From NCBI GenBank assembly GCA_947179325.1, contig CAMXAU010000004.1, positions 84,385-148,384 of the forward strand: a stretch of DNA of 64,000 bases, in the 5' to 3' direction. The notes under the pieces are model-generated. The model ran no database searches, was not told where the DNA came from, and saw nothing but the letters and a program-made list of their open reading frames with translations. This DNA comes from an uncultured Bacteroidales bacterium. GTDB taxonomy: Bacteria; Bacteroidota; Bacteroidia; Bacteroidales; UBA932. Positions 55,816 to 64,000 of this stretch are shown one piece after another; the first letter of the stretch is position 1, and the number at the start of each line of letters is the position of its first letter. Position numbers and translations under genes: made by a program.

Positions 55816-55883
55816 TTTCATCTGCATCCGTCCCGTAAAGCCTGAAGGCACAGGGACGGATGTCAAGAAAAACAGAATCTGCA

Positions 55884-58835
55884 ATGAAAATGAAACATAG
55901 ACTTTTAAATTTGTTAGTCTGGTCTGCGGCTTTAGTGGCAGGCTGCGGCTGCCAGGTAGACGAGGGTAACCTGATGGCAGCAGGCACATTCGAGATAGAT
56001 GGAGACTACCTGTCCTACAGCTTTACGCAGGCACAGGAAATAGTATTCATCCCTGTACGCACCAATGTACCGGAGGATGAATGGAAGATTACCTCATCTG
56101 ACGATTCCTGGTGCAAGGCTTCCAGGAGCTATACCAATGAGACCGGAATACAGCTGGCCGTCACTGCGAGTGACGAGCCTGAGGTACGCAAGGCTTCAGT
56201 ACAGATTTCCGCTGCCGGCAAGTCATACGGGATTGAAGTACGCCAGCTCGGCTACGGCCCGGCAATTCTTGTCACCGACAAGACTGTTCCGGCCGCAGGC
56301 GGAGACGTGGAAATATCAGTCGTAGCCAACATTGACTTCACAGTCGGTGCACCTGTCATAGAAAGCAGTGACGAGGAAGGATGGATAAAGACCTTATCAC
56401 TCCCGCCTGTCAAGTCATTCGCGGAGAGCGCATACGCATTCAACTGCGAGGCGAACACAACGGCGTTCAGGCGCAGGGCAAGCATAGCAGTGAATGCTGT
56501 CGACCCTATGTATTGGCAATACTCTGAGACATGCACAATTACGCAGGAGACACATAACGTGACGACCTCGGATATTCCTTCCGACATACAGGTCATGGCA
56601 CTGTCAGCAAATGCGAACCAGGCACACTCAGGAAACGGGGCCGAGCTGCTCATTGACGGGGACCTGTCAACGAATTACCATTCACCTTGGCAGCCACCTT
56701 TCGATAACCCTACGACACAGTTCCCTGTCATCCTTGACTTCACATTCGACGGGACACATGGCATTGACTATATTGTGCTCTATTCGAACAATGGAGGAAA
56801 CGGCCTTGTAGGCAAATTCGATGTCTACTATAAATCTGCCGGTGACACAGAATACACAGCCGTGAACACGGAGGATAACCCTTTCGACTTCGGCAAGACA
56901 GGAGGGACACAGAGGGCATACTTCCCTCAGAGGCTTGAAAACATCACTGACCTGAGGCTGAGCATACGCGAGGGTTCCGGCGCGGGTTCAGACACTGACG
57001 GCAACGTATGGGACGGCTTCGTCTCCGCTTTCGAGATCGAGTTCTACGAAATGTCATCGTCATCGCTCAACGAGGCTATCCTCAATGTCTTCACAGACCT
57101 CTCTTGCTCGGAGCTGAAGCCAAGGGCTACCCGTACCGAGATATCTGCACTCTACGCACTCTCGCCATTCATCGCGCAGAAAGCGGCAGTAAGTCTCCTT
57201 GAGAACACGTATGACGAGTTCGAATATGGTTTCCGTGCACAGAGCTATGCACCATACAGCGACATCAACATAAACTCGACATTGCTGACCAAGAGGTACT
57301 CAAGGATGGACAATCCTACCGGAATCGAAGTCAAGGCTGGAGACCAGCTGATTGTCTGCGTAGACAAGATCCCTTCCGGACAGAGTGTCAGCCTAGCTGT
57401 CTACGGCAAAGACGCTGACGGGTATGGTCCAAAATACAGCAGTGCAGACCAGGAGACCACCCTTACAGCCGGTGTCAACAGCATAAATGTGAGTGCTCCG
57501 GGAATGCTCTATGTGATGAATACTGCAAGAACACTTTCTGCTGCTTCACAGCCAGTAAAGGTGCACATCCTGCCTACCTGCGGAAATGTCCAGGGATACT
57601 TTGACCTTGAGCGTCACAAGACAGACGAGAAATACCGTGAGCTGCTTGCCCGCACGACCTACGAATATTTCGTTGCCAAGGGACGCAAGCTCATCTTCAA
57701 TGTCCACACATCACAGCTGCGCACGGACTCTCCGAACAGCATTCTCTCCGGACTGGAGGCCTGGGACGAGCTTGTGTCATGGCAGCATGAACTGATGGGA
57801 CTCAATGATTGCAGCTATTTCAACAACCATATCATGGCTGTAACCTCGACAAACCCGACTGTCTACATGAATGCATCCGAATACAGGGTACAGTTCGCGG
57901 CATCAGCCCTCTACAAGATCATAAGCCGTGAGCAGCTCAATGCAGAAGAGGACAACACATGGGGACCTGCCCATGAGGTCGGGCACGTGAACCAGGGAGC
58001 GATCAACTGGAAGAGCACAACAGAGTCCTCAAACAACCTCTTCTCCAACTATTCGATATACAAGATGGGCATCTATGGCTCACGAGGCTCTGTATTGAGC
58101 GAACTGGCGGCATCCTATGCCTCAAGGTCATCATGGGTGCTTCTCGGTGAAGCCAACTACCAGAGCGAAAACACAGAGCTTCACATGAGGATGAACTGGC
58201 AGCTGTGGAACTACTATCACTGCTGCGGCTTCAAGACAGACTTCTGGCCGACACTGTTCCAGATACTGCGCGACGACCCTCTTCCTTCTGAGTTCTCAAC
58301 AAATGAAGATCCTGGTGCAAGCCAGCTGAAATTCGCTGTCGCTGCATGCAAGGCAGCACAGGAGGACCTTACAGAATTCTTCGAGACATGGGGATTCTTC
58401 CGCACTGTAGACATGACATACGAGCAATACGGCACAGCGCGCTATCGCATCACAGAAGACATGATTGCAGCTGCAAAGGCTGAGATCGCCGCTCTCGGAT
58501 ACCCGAAGGCAGCACCTATACAGTACATCGAAGACCGCAAGGTCAAGGACAATGTGACATATTGCGACATGGGATACTATACAACTTACCAGAACAAGAC
58601 CAAGATAACCAAGAAAGCGTCATACACCGCAGTATCCGACAGGAGCTTCACAGTATCAAACTGCGACGAGGCCGTGGCTGTCGAAGTCCGCAAGGCCGCT
58701 TCAGGAGACACGCTCGGCGAGCTGCTGTACTTCTCGAATATGGCGTCATTCACATTGCCTGCAAATGTAGAGACATCAAACATCAGCCTCTACCTCGTAC
58801 AATATGATGGAGAACGTATACTAATAAACAAATAA
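55884..58835 (+). CDS. M60-like (mucin-type) metalloprotease with BACON and discoidin domains
   Basis: 983 residues from ATG 55884 (MKMKHRLLNLLVWSAALVAGCGC); an in-frame ATG at 55860 is less likely as it adds charged residues. Cys near residue 21 is a lipid site. Two BACON-like domains (about 25-135 and 140-230), a discoidin-like domain (about 235-385) and the M60-like peptidase domain (about 400-870) follow. The gluzincin motif HEVGHVNQ starts at residue 697. Enzymes of this family cut O-glycosylated proteins such as mucins, and the BACON domains fit binding to a mucin-like substrate. The sequence ends in a beta-rich domain. Confidence 0.9.
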   Translation: MKMKHRLLNLLVWSAALVAGCGCQVDEGNLMAAGTFEIDGDYLSYSFTQAQEIVFIPVRTNVPEDEWKITSSDDSWCKASRSYTNETGIQLAVTASDEPEVRKASVQISAAGKSYGIEVRQLGYGPAILVTDKTVPAAGGDVEISVVANIDFTVGAPVIESSDEEGWIKTLSLPPVKSFAESAYAFNCEANTTAFRRRASIAVNAVDPMYWQYSETCTITQETHNVTTSDIPSDIQVMALSANANQAHSGNGAELLIDGDLSTNYHSPWQPPFDNPTTQFPVILDFTFDGTHGIDYIVLYSNNGGNGLVGKFDVYYKSAGDTEYTAVNTEDNPFDFGKTGGTQRAYFPQRLENITDLRLSIREGSGAGSDTDGNVWDGFVSAFEIEFYEMSSSSLNEAILNVFTDLSCSELKPRATRTEISALYALSPFIAQKAAVSLLENTYDEFEYGFRAQSYAPYSDININSTLLTKRYSRMDNPTGIEVKAGDQLIVCVDKIPSGQSVSLAVYGKDADGYGPKYSSADQETTLTAGVNSINVSAPGMLYVMNTARTLSAASQPVKVHILPTCGNVQGYFDLERHKTDEKYRELLARTTYEYFVAKGRKLIFNVHTSQLRTDSPNSILSGLEAWDELVSWQHELMGLNDCSYFNNHIMAVTSTNPTVYMNASEYRVQFAASALYKIISREQLNAEEDNTWGPAHEVGHVNQGAINWKSTTESSNNLFSNYSIYKMGIYGSRGSVLSELAASYASRSSWVLLGEANYQSENTELHMRMNWQLWNYYHCCGFKTDFWPTLFQILRDDPLPSEFSTNEDPGASQLKFAVAACKAAQEDLTEFFETWGFFRTVDMTYEQYGTARYRITEDMIAAAKAEIAALGYPKAAPIQYIEDRKVKDNVTYCDMGYYTTYQNKTKITKKASYTAVSDRSFTVSNCDEAVAVEVRKAASGDTLGELLYFSNMASFTLPANVETSNISLYLVQYDGERILINK

Positions 58836-58845
58836 CAACAAAACA

Positions 58846-60228
58846 ATGAAAAGAATAATTTTCCTATCTTTCCTTGCTGCATTCCTCCTCGGAGGATGCT
58901 GCAGCGAATCAGGCACAATCAAGACTGATGTTCCGGCACGTCCTGCCGGGCAGACCGACATGGTGGGATTTGCAGCACCAAAGATCGACACTGTGCGTGT
59001 CGGTTTCATCGGCCTCGGAATGAGGGGGCCAGGGGCAGTAGAGCGTTTCACGCACATACCGGGGACAAAGATAGTCGCGCTGTGCGACATCCGTCCCGAG
59101 TGCGTAGGACGCTGCCAGGACATGATCAAGAGGGCCGGTCTGCCGGCTGCTGCTGAGTATTCAGGCAGCGAAGATGCATGGAAAGAGCTATGCGAGCGTG
59201 ATGACATCGACCTCGTCTATGTTGCAACAGACTGGAAGCACCATGCACTTATGGGCGTATACGCGATGGAGCACGGAAAGCATGTTGCAATAGAAGTTCC
59301 TTCTGCAATGACGCTTGACGAGATCTGGGACCTGATCAACACTTCAGAAAGGACACGCAAGCACTGCATGCAGCTTGAGAACTGCGTATATGACTTCTTC
59401 GAGATGAACACCCTCAACATGGCACAGCAGGGACTGTTCGGTGAAGTCCTCCATGTAGAGGGAAGCTATATCCACAACCTCAAGGACTTCTGGCCATACT
59501 ACTGGAACAACTGGCGTCTTGACTACAACCATGAGAACCGCGGGGACGTATATGCCACCCACGGCATGGGCCCTGCCTGCCAGCTTCTTGACATCCACCG
59601 CGGAGACAGGATGACCACACTCGTGGCAATGGACACGAAATCAGTGTGCGGACCTGACTATATTGAGGAGACTACAGGCGTTCGTCCTGACGACTTCAAG
59701 AACGGAGACCACACGATGACAATGATCCGCACCCATAACGGCAAGACAATCCACATCCAGCATGACGTTGTGAACCCACGTCCATACTCACGCATGTACC
59801 AGCTGACTGGCACTAAAGGCTTTGCAAACAAATATCCTATGCAGGGATATGCACTGGAGCCTGAGCAGGTAGCATCAGACGAGATGCCGAACCATGAGAA
59901 CCTGTCTTCACATGGCTACCTTTCAAGGGAGCAGGAGGCTGCACTTGTTGACAAATACATGCACCCTATCATTCGCGAAGTAGGTGACCTTGCACGTACC
60001 GTAGGCGGCCACGGCGGAATGGATTTCATCATGGACTACCGTCTTGTATACTGTCTGCAGAACGGTCTCCCTCTCGACATGGACGTATATGACCTTGCAG
60101 AATGGTGCTGCCTTGCACCTCTGAGCGCACTGTCAATTGAAAACGGGTCCGCTCCTGTTGAAGTCCCTGACTTCACACGTGGAGCATGGAACAGGATAAA
60201 CGGCTTCCGCCATGCTTTCGCAGAATAG
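58846..60228 (+). CDS. GH109-type alpha-N-acetylgalactosaminidase (Gfo/Idh/MocA fold)
   Basis: 460 residues. Lipobox Cys18 (LLGGCCSES) gives a lipoprotein, where characterised GH109 members often have a Tat signal. The Rossmann NAD site is RVGFIGLGMRGPG (51-63). The GH109-typical motifs EVPSAMTLDE, YATHGMGPACQLLDIHRGD, GGHGGMDFIMDYRL and AEWCCLAPLSALSIENGS are present. GH109 enzymes remove terminal alpha-GalNAc, as in blood group A or the O-glycan core, using tightly bound NAD. It starts 10 bases after the M60 stop. Confidence 0.92.
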   Translation: MKRIIFLSFLAAFLLGGCCSESGTIKTDVPARPAGQTDMVGFAAPKIDTVRVGFIGLGMRGPGAVERFTHIPGTKIVALCDIRPECVGRCQDMIKRAGLPAAAEYSGSEDAWKELCERDDIDLVYVATDWKHHALMGVYAMEHGKHVAIEVPSAMTLDEIWDLINTSERTRKHCMQLENCVYDFFEMNTLNMAQQGLFGEVLHVEGSYIHNLKDFWPYYWNNWRLDYNHENRGDVYATHGMGPACQLLDIHRGDRMTTLVAMDTKSVCGPDYIEETTGVRPDDFKNGDHTMTMIRTHNGKTIHIQHDVVNPRPYSRMYQLTGTKGFANKYPMQGYALEPEQVASDEMPNHENLSSHGYLSREQEAALVDKYMHPIIREVGDLARTVGGHGGMDFIMDYRLVYCLQNGLPLDMDVYDLAEWCCLAPLSALSIENGSAPVEVPDFTRGAWNRINGFRHAFAE

Positions 60229-60257
60229 CCACATAAAACATTATAACAAGAACAACA

Positions 60258-61802
60258 ATGAAAAAATCTTTTGCAGCTTTTGCATGCGCTCTGCTTGTTT
60301 GTGCATGCAGCAAATACGATGACTCGGCCATCTGGAACGAGATAGACCAGATCAATCAGAATGTTTCGGATATCAAGACCGATATCGAAAGCATGAGATC
60401 AAAGATTGATGGCCTCAATGCAGCATACCGTGCCCTGACACAGCTGATCAACGGAGGCCTTATCACCGGCGTGACGGAAGTTACATCACCTGACGGCAGG
60501 ACTGGATATACCTTTACTGTAACTACAATTGTCGACCCTGATGCAAACCCTGTACAGACGACTACCAACACCTATACTATATACAACGGCAGCGACGGTG
60601 CGGCTGGCGCAGCAGGAGAAACACCTGTTCTCTCTGTTGCATTCGACCAGCAGGCAGGACGCTATTACTGGGTAATCACCGTTAACGGTGTCCAGACTGA
60701 GCTTACCGATGGACAGGGCAACAGGATCTATGCCTCAGGAGTTGACGGAAACAACGGTGCAAACGGCAATGATGGCGCAGACGGCCTGACCCCTCAGCTG
60801 AAAATAGAAGAGGAGCAGGATGCTGAAGGTAACACCCAGTCATGCTGGTATGTCGGCTATGACCTCAACGGTGACGGGACAATCTCTGCAGATGAATGGA
60901 CCAGGCTTGGTGTATTCGGCGGCAACATGGTAAGCAACAATGTTTCCGTCTCTGTAAATGAAGACTCAGTCACAATCACTGTCGGAGACGAAGAGTACAC
61001 CTTCTCAATAGTTGCAAAGAACACCCTTGGAATCACATTCGATGCAGAAGTAGCTTCCGGAGTGCACATGTTTGTAGACGAGGTACGTGAGTTCCGCTAC
61101 ACACTTACAGGAGCAAGCGAGAATGCAATTGTCAAGGCGGAGTTCCAGAATGAGGGCGGCTTCAAGGTCAAGACGGATGCGGAGAAAATCACAGTCACTG
61201 CCGGTAATTGGCGTGAGGCTGCTGTGGTAATCGTATCTGTGTACGATAATGGTTCATGTTACCATACACATTTCACTATTACTGTTGACGTCCCTACATT
61301 CAGAAAACTTGACCTTCCAGCGAGTGCCTATTATTCTCCATATACCTGCACATATGACGGAGGCGGGATTCCTGCTCTTATAGACGGGAATGAAACAACT
61401 TTCTGGCACAGTGACTGGGCCTATCTTGACCAGATGCCTCCAACTGGCGAGTATGGTATCTATATAGATATAGACCTTGAGGAGAGCAAGACTGAAGTGG
61501 CATTCAGGTACAGGACAAGGGAGACTAATGCCAATGCCGCCCCTACCGCTCTCCTGATAGGTGTCTCTAACGACAATGAAAACTGGGAAGAGGTCGGAAT
61601 AGTTACATCCGGACTCCCTGACAGCGCGAACACATGGTGGGAAGGCGCGGAGACCAGATTCTCAAACAACGGCAACGAATTCAGATATGTCCGTTTCGGC
61701 ATGACCCACAGGGCCGGTGATGTTGATTTGACAAACAAGACATTGACCGATGGAAGTCAAGATTGTGTAAACCTCAGTGAACTGGAAGTATACGCAAAAT
61801 AA
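60258..61802 (+). CDS. DUF4988-type lipoprotein with collagen-like repeat and discoidin-like C-terminus
   Basis: 514 residues. Lipobox Cys17 (LLVCACSKY). Residues about 22-60 form a short coiled coil (DQINQNVSDIKTDIESMRSK) typical of DUF4988 proteins. Residues about 155-175 contain a collagen-like GxxGxxG run (VDGNNGANGNDGADG). Beta-rich modules follow. The last 165 residues match the discoidin-like module of the DUF1735-type gene: TYDGGGIPALIDGNETTFWH and LLIGVSNDNENWEEVG. It probably extends from the surface to bind the substrate. It is the last gene of the locus. Confidence 0.75.
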   Translation: MKKSFAAFACALLVCACSKYDDSAIWNEIDQINQNVSDIKTDIESMRSKIDGLNAAYRALTQLINGGLITGVTEVTSPDGRTGYTFTVTTIVDPDANPVQTTTNTYTIYNGSDGAAGAAGETPVLSVAFDQQAGRYYWVITVNGVQTELTDGQGNRIYASGVDGNNGANGNDGADGLTPQLKIEEEQDAEGNTQSCWYVGYDLNGDGTISADEWTRLGVFGGNMVSNNVSVSVNEDSVTITVGDEEYTFSIVAKNTLGITFDAEVASGVHMFVDEVREFRYTLTGASENAIVKAEFQNEGGFKVKTDAEKITVTAGNWREAAVVIVSVYDNGSCYHTHFTITVDVPTFRKLDLPASAYYSPYTCTYDGGGIPALIDGNETTFWHSDWAYLDQMPPTGEYGIYIDIDLEESKTEVAFRYRTRETNANAAPTALLIGVSNDNENWEEVGIVTSGLPDSANTWWEGAETRFSNNGNEFRYVRFGMTHRAGDVDLTNKTLTDGSQDCVNLSELEVYAK

Positions 61803-61837
61803 TCATTAGCCCATATACTTTATTTTTAATAACACCC

Positions 61838-61869
61838 TCCCCTGTCTCGTCGATGGATGCGGCAGGGGA
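61838..61869 (+). terminator. Terminator of the susC-susD locus
   Basis: TCCCCTG (61838-61844) pairs with CAGGGGA (61863-61869), extended by a C-G pair with one mismatch, and followed by T-rich sequence. Confidence 0.6.
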
Positions 61870-61948
61870 TTTCTTATGTTTTTAAGCCATCTTGACGGAT
61901 TTTCTGAAACATTAAGACATCAAAAAGCAGAAAAAGGGAAAAATACGG

Positions 61949-61978
61949 TTGGTATTATAAAATATTTTGTTACCTTTG
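61949..61978 (+). promoter_or_regulatory. Strong promoter of rpmF
   Basis: TTG at 61949-61951, 19 bases, TACCTTTG at 61971-61978, an exact consensus. The leader is about 38 bases. Confidence 0.75.
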
Positions 61979-62019
61979 CAGCCGCTAAATGATAATAATA
62001 AAATTAAAGATATAGAACA

Positions 62020-62202
62020 ATGGCACATCCGAAACACAAAGTCTCCAAACAGAGACGTGACAAGAGAAGAACGCACGACGTTGCTGTAGTTCCTACCCTC
62101 GGCACTTGCTCAAACTGCGGTGCTACTATACTTTACCATAGGGTATGTCCGGAGTGCGGATACTACAGAGGTCGTCAGATCATCGAGAAGAAAGCCGAGT
62201 AG
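62020..62202 (+). CDS. rpmF: 50S ribosomal protein L32
   Basis: 60 residues, full length. The opening AHPKHKVSKQRRDKRRTH and the zinc ribbon CSNCGATILYHRVCPECGYY (four Cys) are diagnostic. In many bacteria it follows a DUF177/YceD gene. Here the DUF177 gene lies downstream with a tRNA between them. Confidence 0.97.
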   Translation: MAHPKHKVSKQRRDKRRTHDVAVVPTLGTCSNCGATILYHRVCPECGYYRGRQIIEKKAE

Positions 62203-62218
62203 GCCTCTTCCGATAAAT

Positions 62219-62290
62219 GGTCCCGTAGTTCAACGGATAGAATGGAAGTTTCCTAAACTTTAGATAGCAGTTCGATTCTGCTCGGGACTA
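62219..62290 (+). tRNA. tRNA-Arg (anticodon CCT)
   Basis: 72 bases. Acceptor GGTCCCG pairs with CGGGACT. D-stem GTTC/GAAT, anticodon stem GAAGT/ACTTT around loop TTCCTAA (anticodon CCT), T-stem AGCAG/CTGCT with loop TTCGATT. Discriminator A; no encoded CCA. It reads AGG. Confidence 0.88.
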
Positions 62291-62294
62291 CAAG

Positions 62295-62326
62295 AATCTC
62301 CACATTGTCTCAGTGTGGAGATTTTT
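62295..62326 (+). terminator. Terminator after tRNA-Arg
   Basis: AATCTCCACA (62295-62304) pairs with TGTGGAGATT (62314-62323), followed by a T run. Confidence 0.85.
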
Positions 62327-62365
62327 TGTTAGCTATCCTATCCATTTCTGCAATAATGACAAAAC

Positions 62366-62887
62366 ATGGACAATTGTTTCATAATTCCACTGAACAGCCT
62401 TGCACAGGGCCATACTGAATTCACATGGTCCGTCGGAAAAGAATTTTTCCAGGAATTCGGCAACACAGAAATAATAGACGCCAACCTCACAGCGACAGCT
62501 GATGCAGAGAAATCCGGGCAATATCTCGGGATAGACTGTACAATCACAGGGTATATCACTGTCCCTTGTGACAGATGTCTCGGCGACCTTGAATGCCCTA
62601 TTGATGTGACCGTCAGGCTGAGCATCAAATACGGCACACCGTCTGAAGACATGAATGACGGAGAGAGGGAAGTAATCTGTCTCCCGGCCCATGACACAGA
62701 CCTTGACATGAGCCAGACCATATATGACTATGCATGTCTTTCACTCCCGATCCAGAGAGTGCACGCAGACGGGGAATGCGACGAGGAAATCATCAGCAGG
62801 CTCGGCATACAGCAGCCAGCAGGCAGCCAGCAGGCTTCGGAAGAGAACAATCCGTTTGCTTCACTCAAGGGAATATTTGAAAATTAG
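62366..62887 (+). CDS. DUF177 (YceD-like) protein
   Basis: 173 residues. The YceD/DUF177 pattern is visible: VPCDRCLGDLECPIDVTV (about 67-84) with two Cys, and LDMSQTIYDYACLSLPI. YceD is linked to 23S rRNA processing and is normally encoded beside rpmF. Here the two are separated by the tRNA and a terminator. tadA follows after 7 bases. Confidence 0.85.
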   Translation: MDNCFIIPLNSLAQGHTEFTWSVGKEFFQEFGNTEIIDANLTATADAEKSGQYLGIDCTITGYITVPCDRCLGDLECPIDVTVRLSIKYGTPSEDMNDGEREVICLPAHDTDLDMSQTIYDYACLSLPIQRVHADGECDEEIISRLGIQQPAGSQQASEENNPFASLKGIFEN

Positions 62888-62894
62888 ACCAAGG

Positions 62895-63332
62895 ATGGAC
62901 ACAGACGAAAGATACATGCGGGAGGCCCTCCGGGAGGCCTTGTACGCAGCAGAAGAGGATGAAGTTCCAATCGGCGCCGTAGTCGTGTGCCGTGGACGCA
63001 TTATCGGCAAAGGCCACAACATGACGGAAAGGCTTCATGACCCGACTGCGCATGCTGAAATGATTGCAATTACAGCAGCCACAGAGGCTATGGGCGGGAA
63101 ATACCTCAATGAATGCACCCTTTATGTAACAGTGGAGCCTTGCCCTATGTGCGCCGGTGCAATTGCATGGTCACAGATGGGACGCGTCGTATATGGTGCG
63201 ATTGACCCGAAACGCGGATTTTCATTATACTCCCCTTCCCTGATGCATCCCAAGACTGAGATTGCCGCAGGTATCCTGGCTGATGAATGCGGCGGAATAG
63301 TTGCAGACTTCTTCAGGGCAAAACGGGGATAA
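62895..63332 (+). CDS. tadA: tRNA adenosine(34) deaminase
   Basis: 145 residues from ATG 62895, 7 bases after the DUF177 stop. The zinc site is His53-Ala-Glu55 (HAEM) plus Cys83 and Cys86 (PCPMC). It makes inosine in tRNA-Arg(ACG). A longer in-frame upstream extension would lie within DUF177 and is rejected. Confidence 0.93.
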   Translation: MDTDERYMREALREALYAAEEDEVPIGAVVVCRGRIIGKGHNMTERLHDPTAHAEMIAITAATEAMGGKYLNECTLYVTVEPCPMCAGAIAWSQMGRVVYGAIDPKRGFSLYSPSLMHPKTEIAAGILADECGGIVADFFRAKRG

Positions 63333-63345
63333 CCATCTGGATATC

Positions 63346-63783
63346 ATGTTCGGACTTGAAAGCCTCGGCCTGCTCGGGCTGTTCATCGGTACATTCCTCG
63401 CCGCCACTGTACTTCCATTCAGTTCTGACGTACTGTACCTGGCCGTACTCACAGCCACAGGCAATGCCGCAGGATGCCTTGCAGTCGGGACAGCCGGGAA
63501 CTGGCTTGGAAGCGTGCTTACATACTGGACAGGATGGCTCGGGAAATGGGAATGGATTGAAAGGTGGTTCAAGGTAAAGCCAGAGACGCTCCAGAGGCAG
63601 AAAGAGCTTATCGGAAGATACGGAGTATGGCTTGCGCTCCTCGCATGGGTTCCCGGAATAGGTGATATAATTGCCATTGCCCTTGGATTCTACAGGGTAC
63701 GCCCTGTATGGACGACCGTCCTGTTGCTTATCGGAAAATTCCTCCGCTTCCTGGCATGGAATCTGATATACGGGCTTTTCTGA
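63346..63783 (+). CDS. YqaA/DedA-like (VTT-domain) membrane protein
   Basis: 145 residues from ATG 63346. Four helices with the family motifs FLAATVLPFSSDVLYLA, TAGNWLGSVLTYWTGW and WVPGIGDIIAIALGFYRV. It belongs to the short YqaA branch of the SNARE-associated/DedA superfamily, some members of which move lipids. It follows tadA by 13 bases and the group may form one transcript. Confidence 0.85.
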   Translation: MFGLESLGLLGLFIGTFLAATVLPFSSDVLYLAVLTATGNAAGCLAVGTAGNWLGSVLTYWTGWLGKWEWIERWFKVKPETLQRQKELIGRYGVWLALLAWVPGIGDIIAIALGFYRVRPVWTTVLLLIGKFLRFLAWNLIYGLF

Positions 63784-63868
63784 TGCTCTTTGGGATCCGG
63801 AGAAAGCCATTACACCAGGCTGATTTCACAATGACCTGGCGTTGTCCATGCGATGATTGAAATGTATT

Positions 63869-63898
63869 TTGCAAAAAAGCAAAATAATACTACCTTTG
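63869..63898 (+). promoter_or_regulatory. Strong promoter at the right edge
   Basis: TTG at 63869-63871, 19 bases, TACCTTTG at 63891-63898, identical to the rpmF promoter in its -7 element and spacing. Confidence 0.7.
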
Positions 63899-63901
63899 CA
63901 G

Positions 63902-64000
63902 GCGAATCTGCATCTACCTCCACAAAAGGTCATGACAGGCGTCACCAGACGCCGCGGACGGGGCGGGACTTTGGGAAGCAAAGTCGGAAAGCCGAAAAGG
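63902..64000 (+). other. Structured transcript or start of a basic protein, cut by window edge
   Basis: After the strong promoter come three hairpins in 57 bases: GGCGTC-ACCA-GACGCC (63938-63953), GACTTTG-GGAAG-CAAAGTC (63967-63985) and CGG-AAAG-CCG (63985-63994). The same stretch reads open from ATG 63932 as a very basic peptide (MTGVTRRRGRGGTLGSKVGK), still open at 64000. I do not recognise either an RNA family or a protein family. Confidence 0.35.

Noticed and set aside
58846..60228. Simple NAD-dependent sugar dehydrogenase for the GH109-like gene
   Set aside because: The export signal, GH109-specific motifs and PUL context favour a glycosidase.

Overview
The window is chromosomal DNA from a Bacteroidota bacterium, most likely a gut or host-associated member of the Bacteroidales. 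The evidence is a SusC/SusD locus, a Porin_10-type outer membrane protein, lipoproteins with Bacteroidota features, the exbB-exbD-exbD cluster, and many promoters of the Bacteroidota type (TTG, 19-20 bases, TAnnTTTG). The species cannot be named from what is visible. I see no rRNA, insertion sequence, prophage, integrase, CRISPR array or plasmid gene. There is one tRNA.

Layout. 1-12.8 kb: a left-truncated secreted M64 metallopeptidase, a stand-alone SpoT-like HD phosphohydrolase, a porin/lytic transglycosylase pair, a LolC/E-type permease, a YczE-like protein plus BASS transporter pair, and a minus-strand operon pyrE / START-like protein / rRNA m5C methyltransferase / TPR protein. 12.9-24.3 kb: mostly plus-strand housekeeping genes: Nudix, queA, dprA, tatD, ansA, the ExbB/ExbD energising complex, alkaline phosphatase, asnS, udk and a TonB-like protein. 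24.4-30.8 kb: a minus-strand operon ridA / membrane-anchored propeller-like protein / acyl-CoA ligase / dCMP deaminase / CtpA protease. 30.9-34.1 kb: a lipoprotein nuclease facing a catalytically gutted GH2-like protein. 34.2-43.1 kb: a self-contained two-component plus ABC/TolC export locus. 43.2-49 kb: YccF, DUF418, an FNT-family channel, guaA and typA. 49.1-61.9 kb: a five-to-six-gene polysaccharide utilisation-type locus. 61.9-64 kb: rpmF, tRNA-Arg, DUF177 (YceD), tadA, a YqaA/DedA-like protein, and a strong promoter firing off the right edge.

Two systems stand out. The first is the export locus at 34.2-43.1 kb. Four exact copies of the palindrome TGTAAA-N5-TTTACA occur as two pairs with centres 31-32 bp apart. 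One pair lies before the LolD-like ATPase and one before the tolC-hlyD-permease genes. Both sit at the same distance (about 76-78 and 107-110 bp) upstream of a sigma-54-like -24/-12 element. The NtrC-family regulator and its histidine kinase lie between the pairs with their own housekeeping-type promoter. This reads as a complete regulon in one place. The second is the SusC/SusD locus, which carries a BACON-containing M60-like (mucin-type) metalloprotease and a GH109-type alpha-N-acetylgalactosaminidase. It also encodes two surface lipoproteins with discoidin-like C-termini. The likely target is GalNAc-bearing O-glycoprotein.

All functions are from reading motifs and family resemblance. No database search or structure prediction was run.
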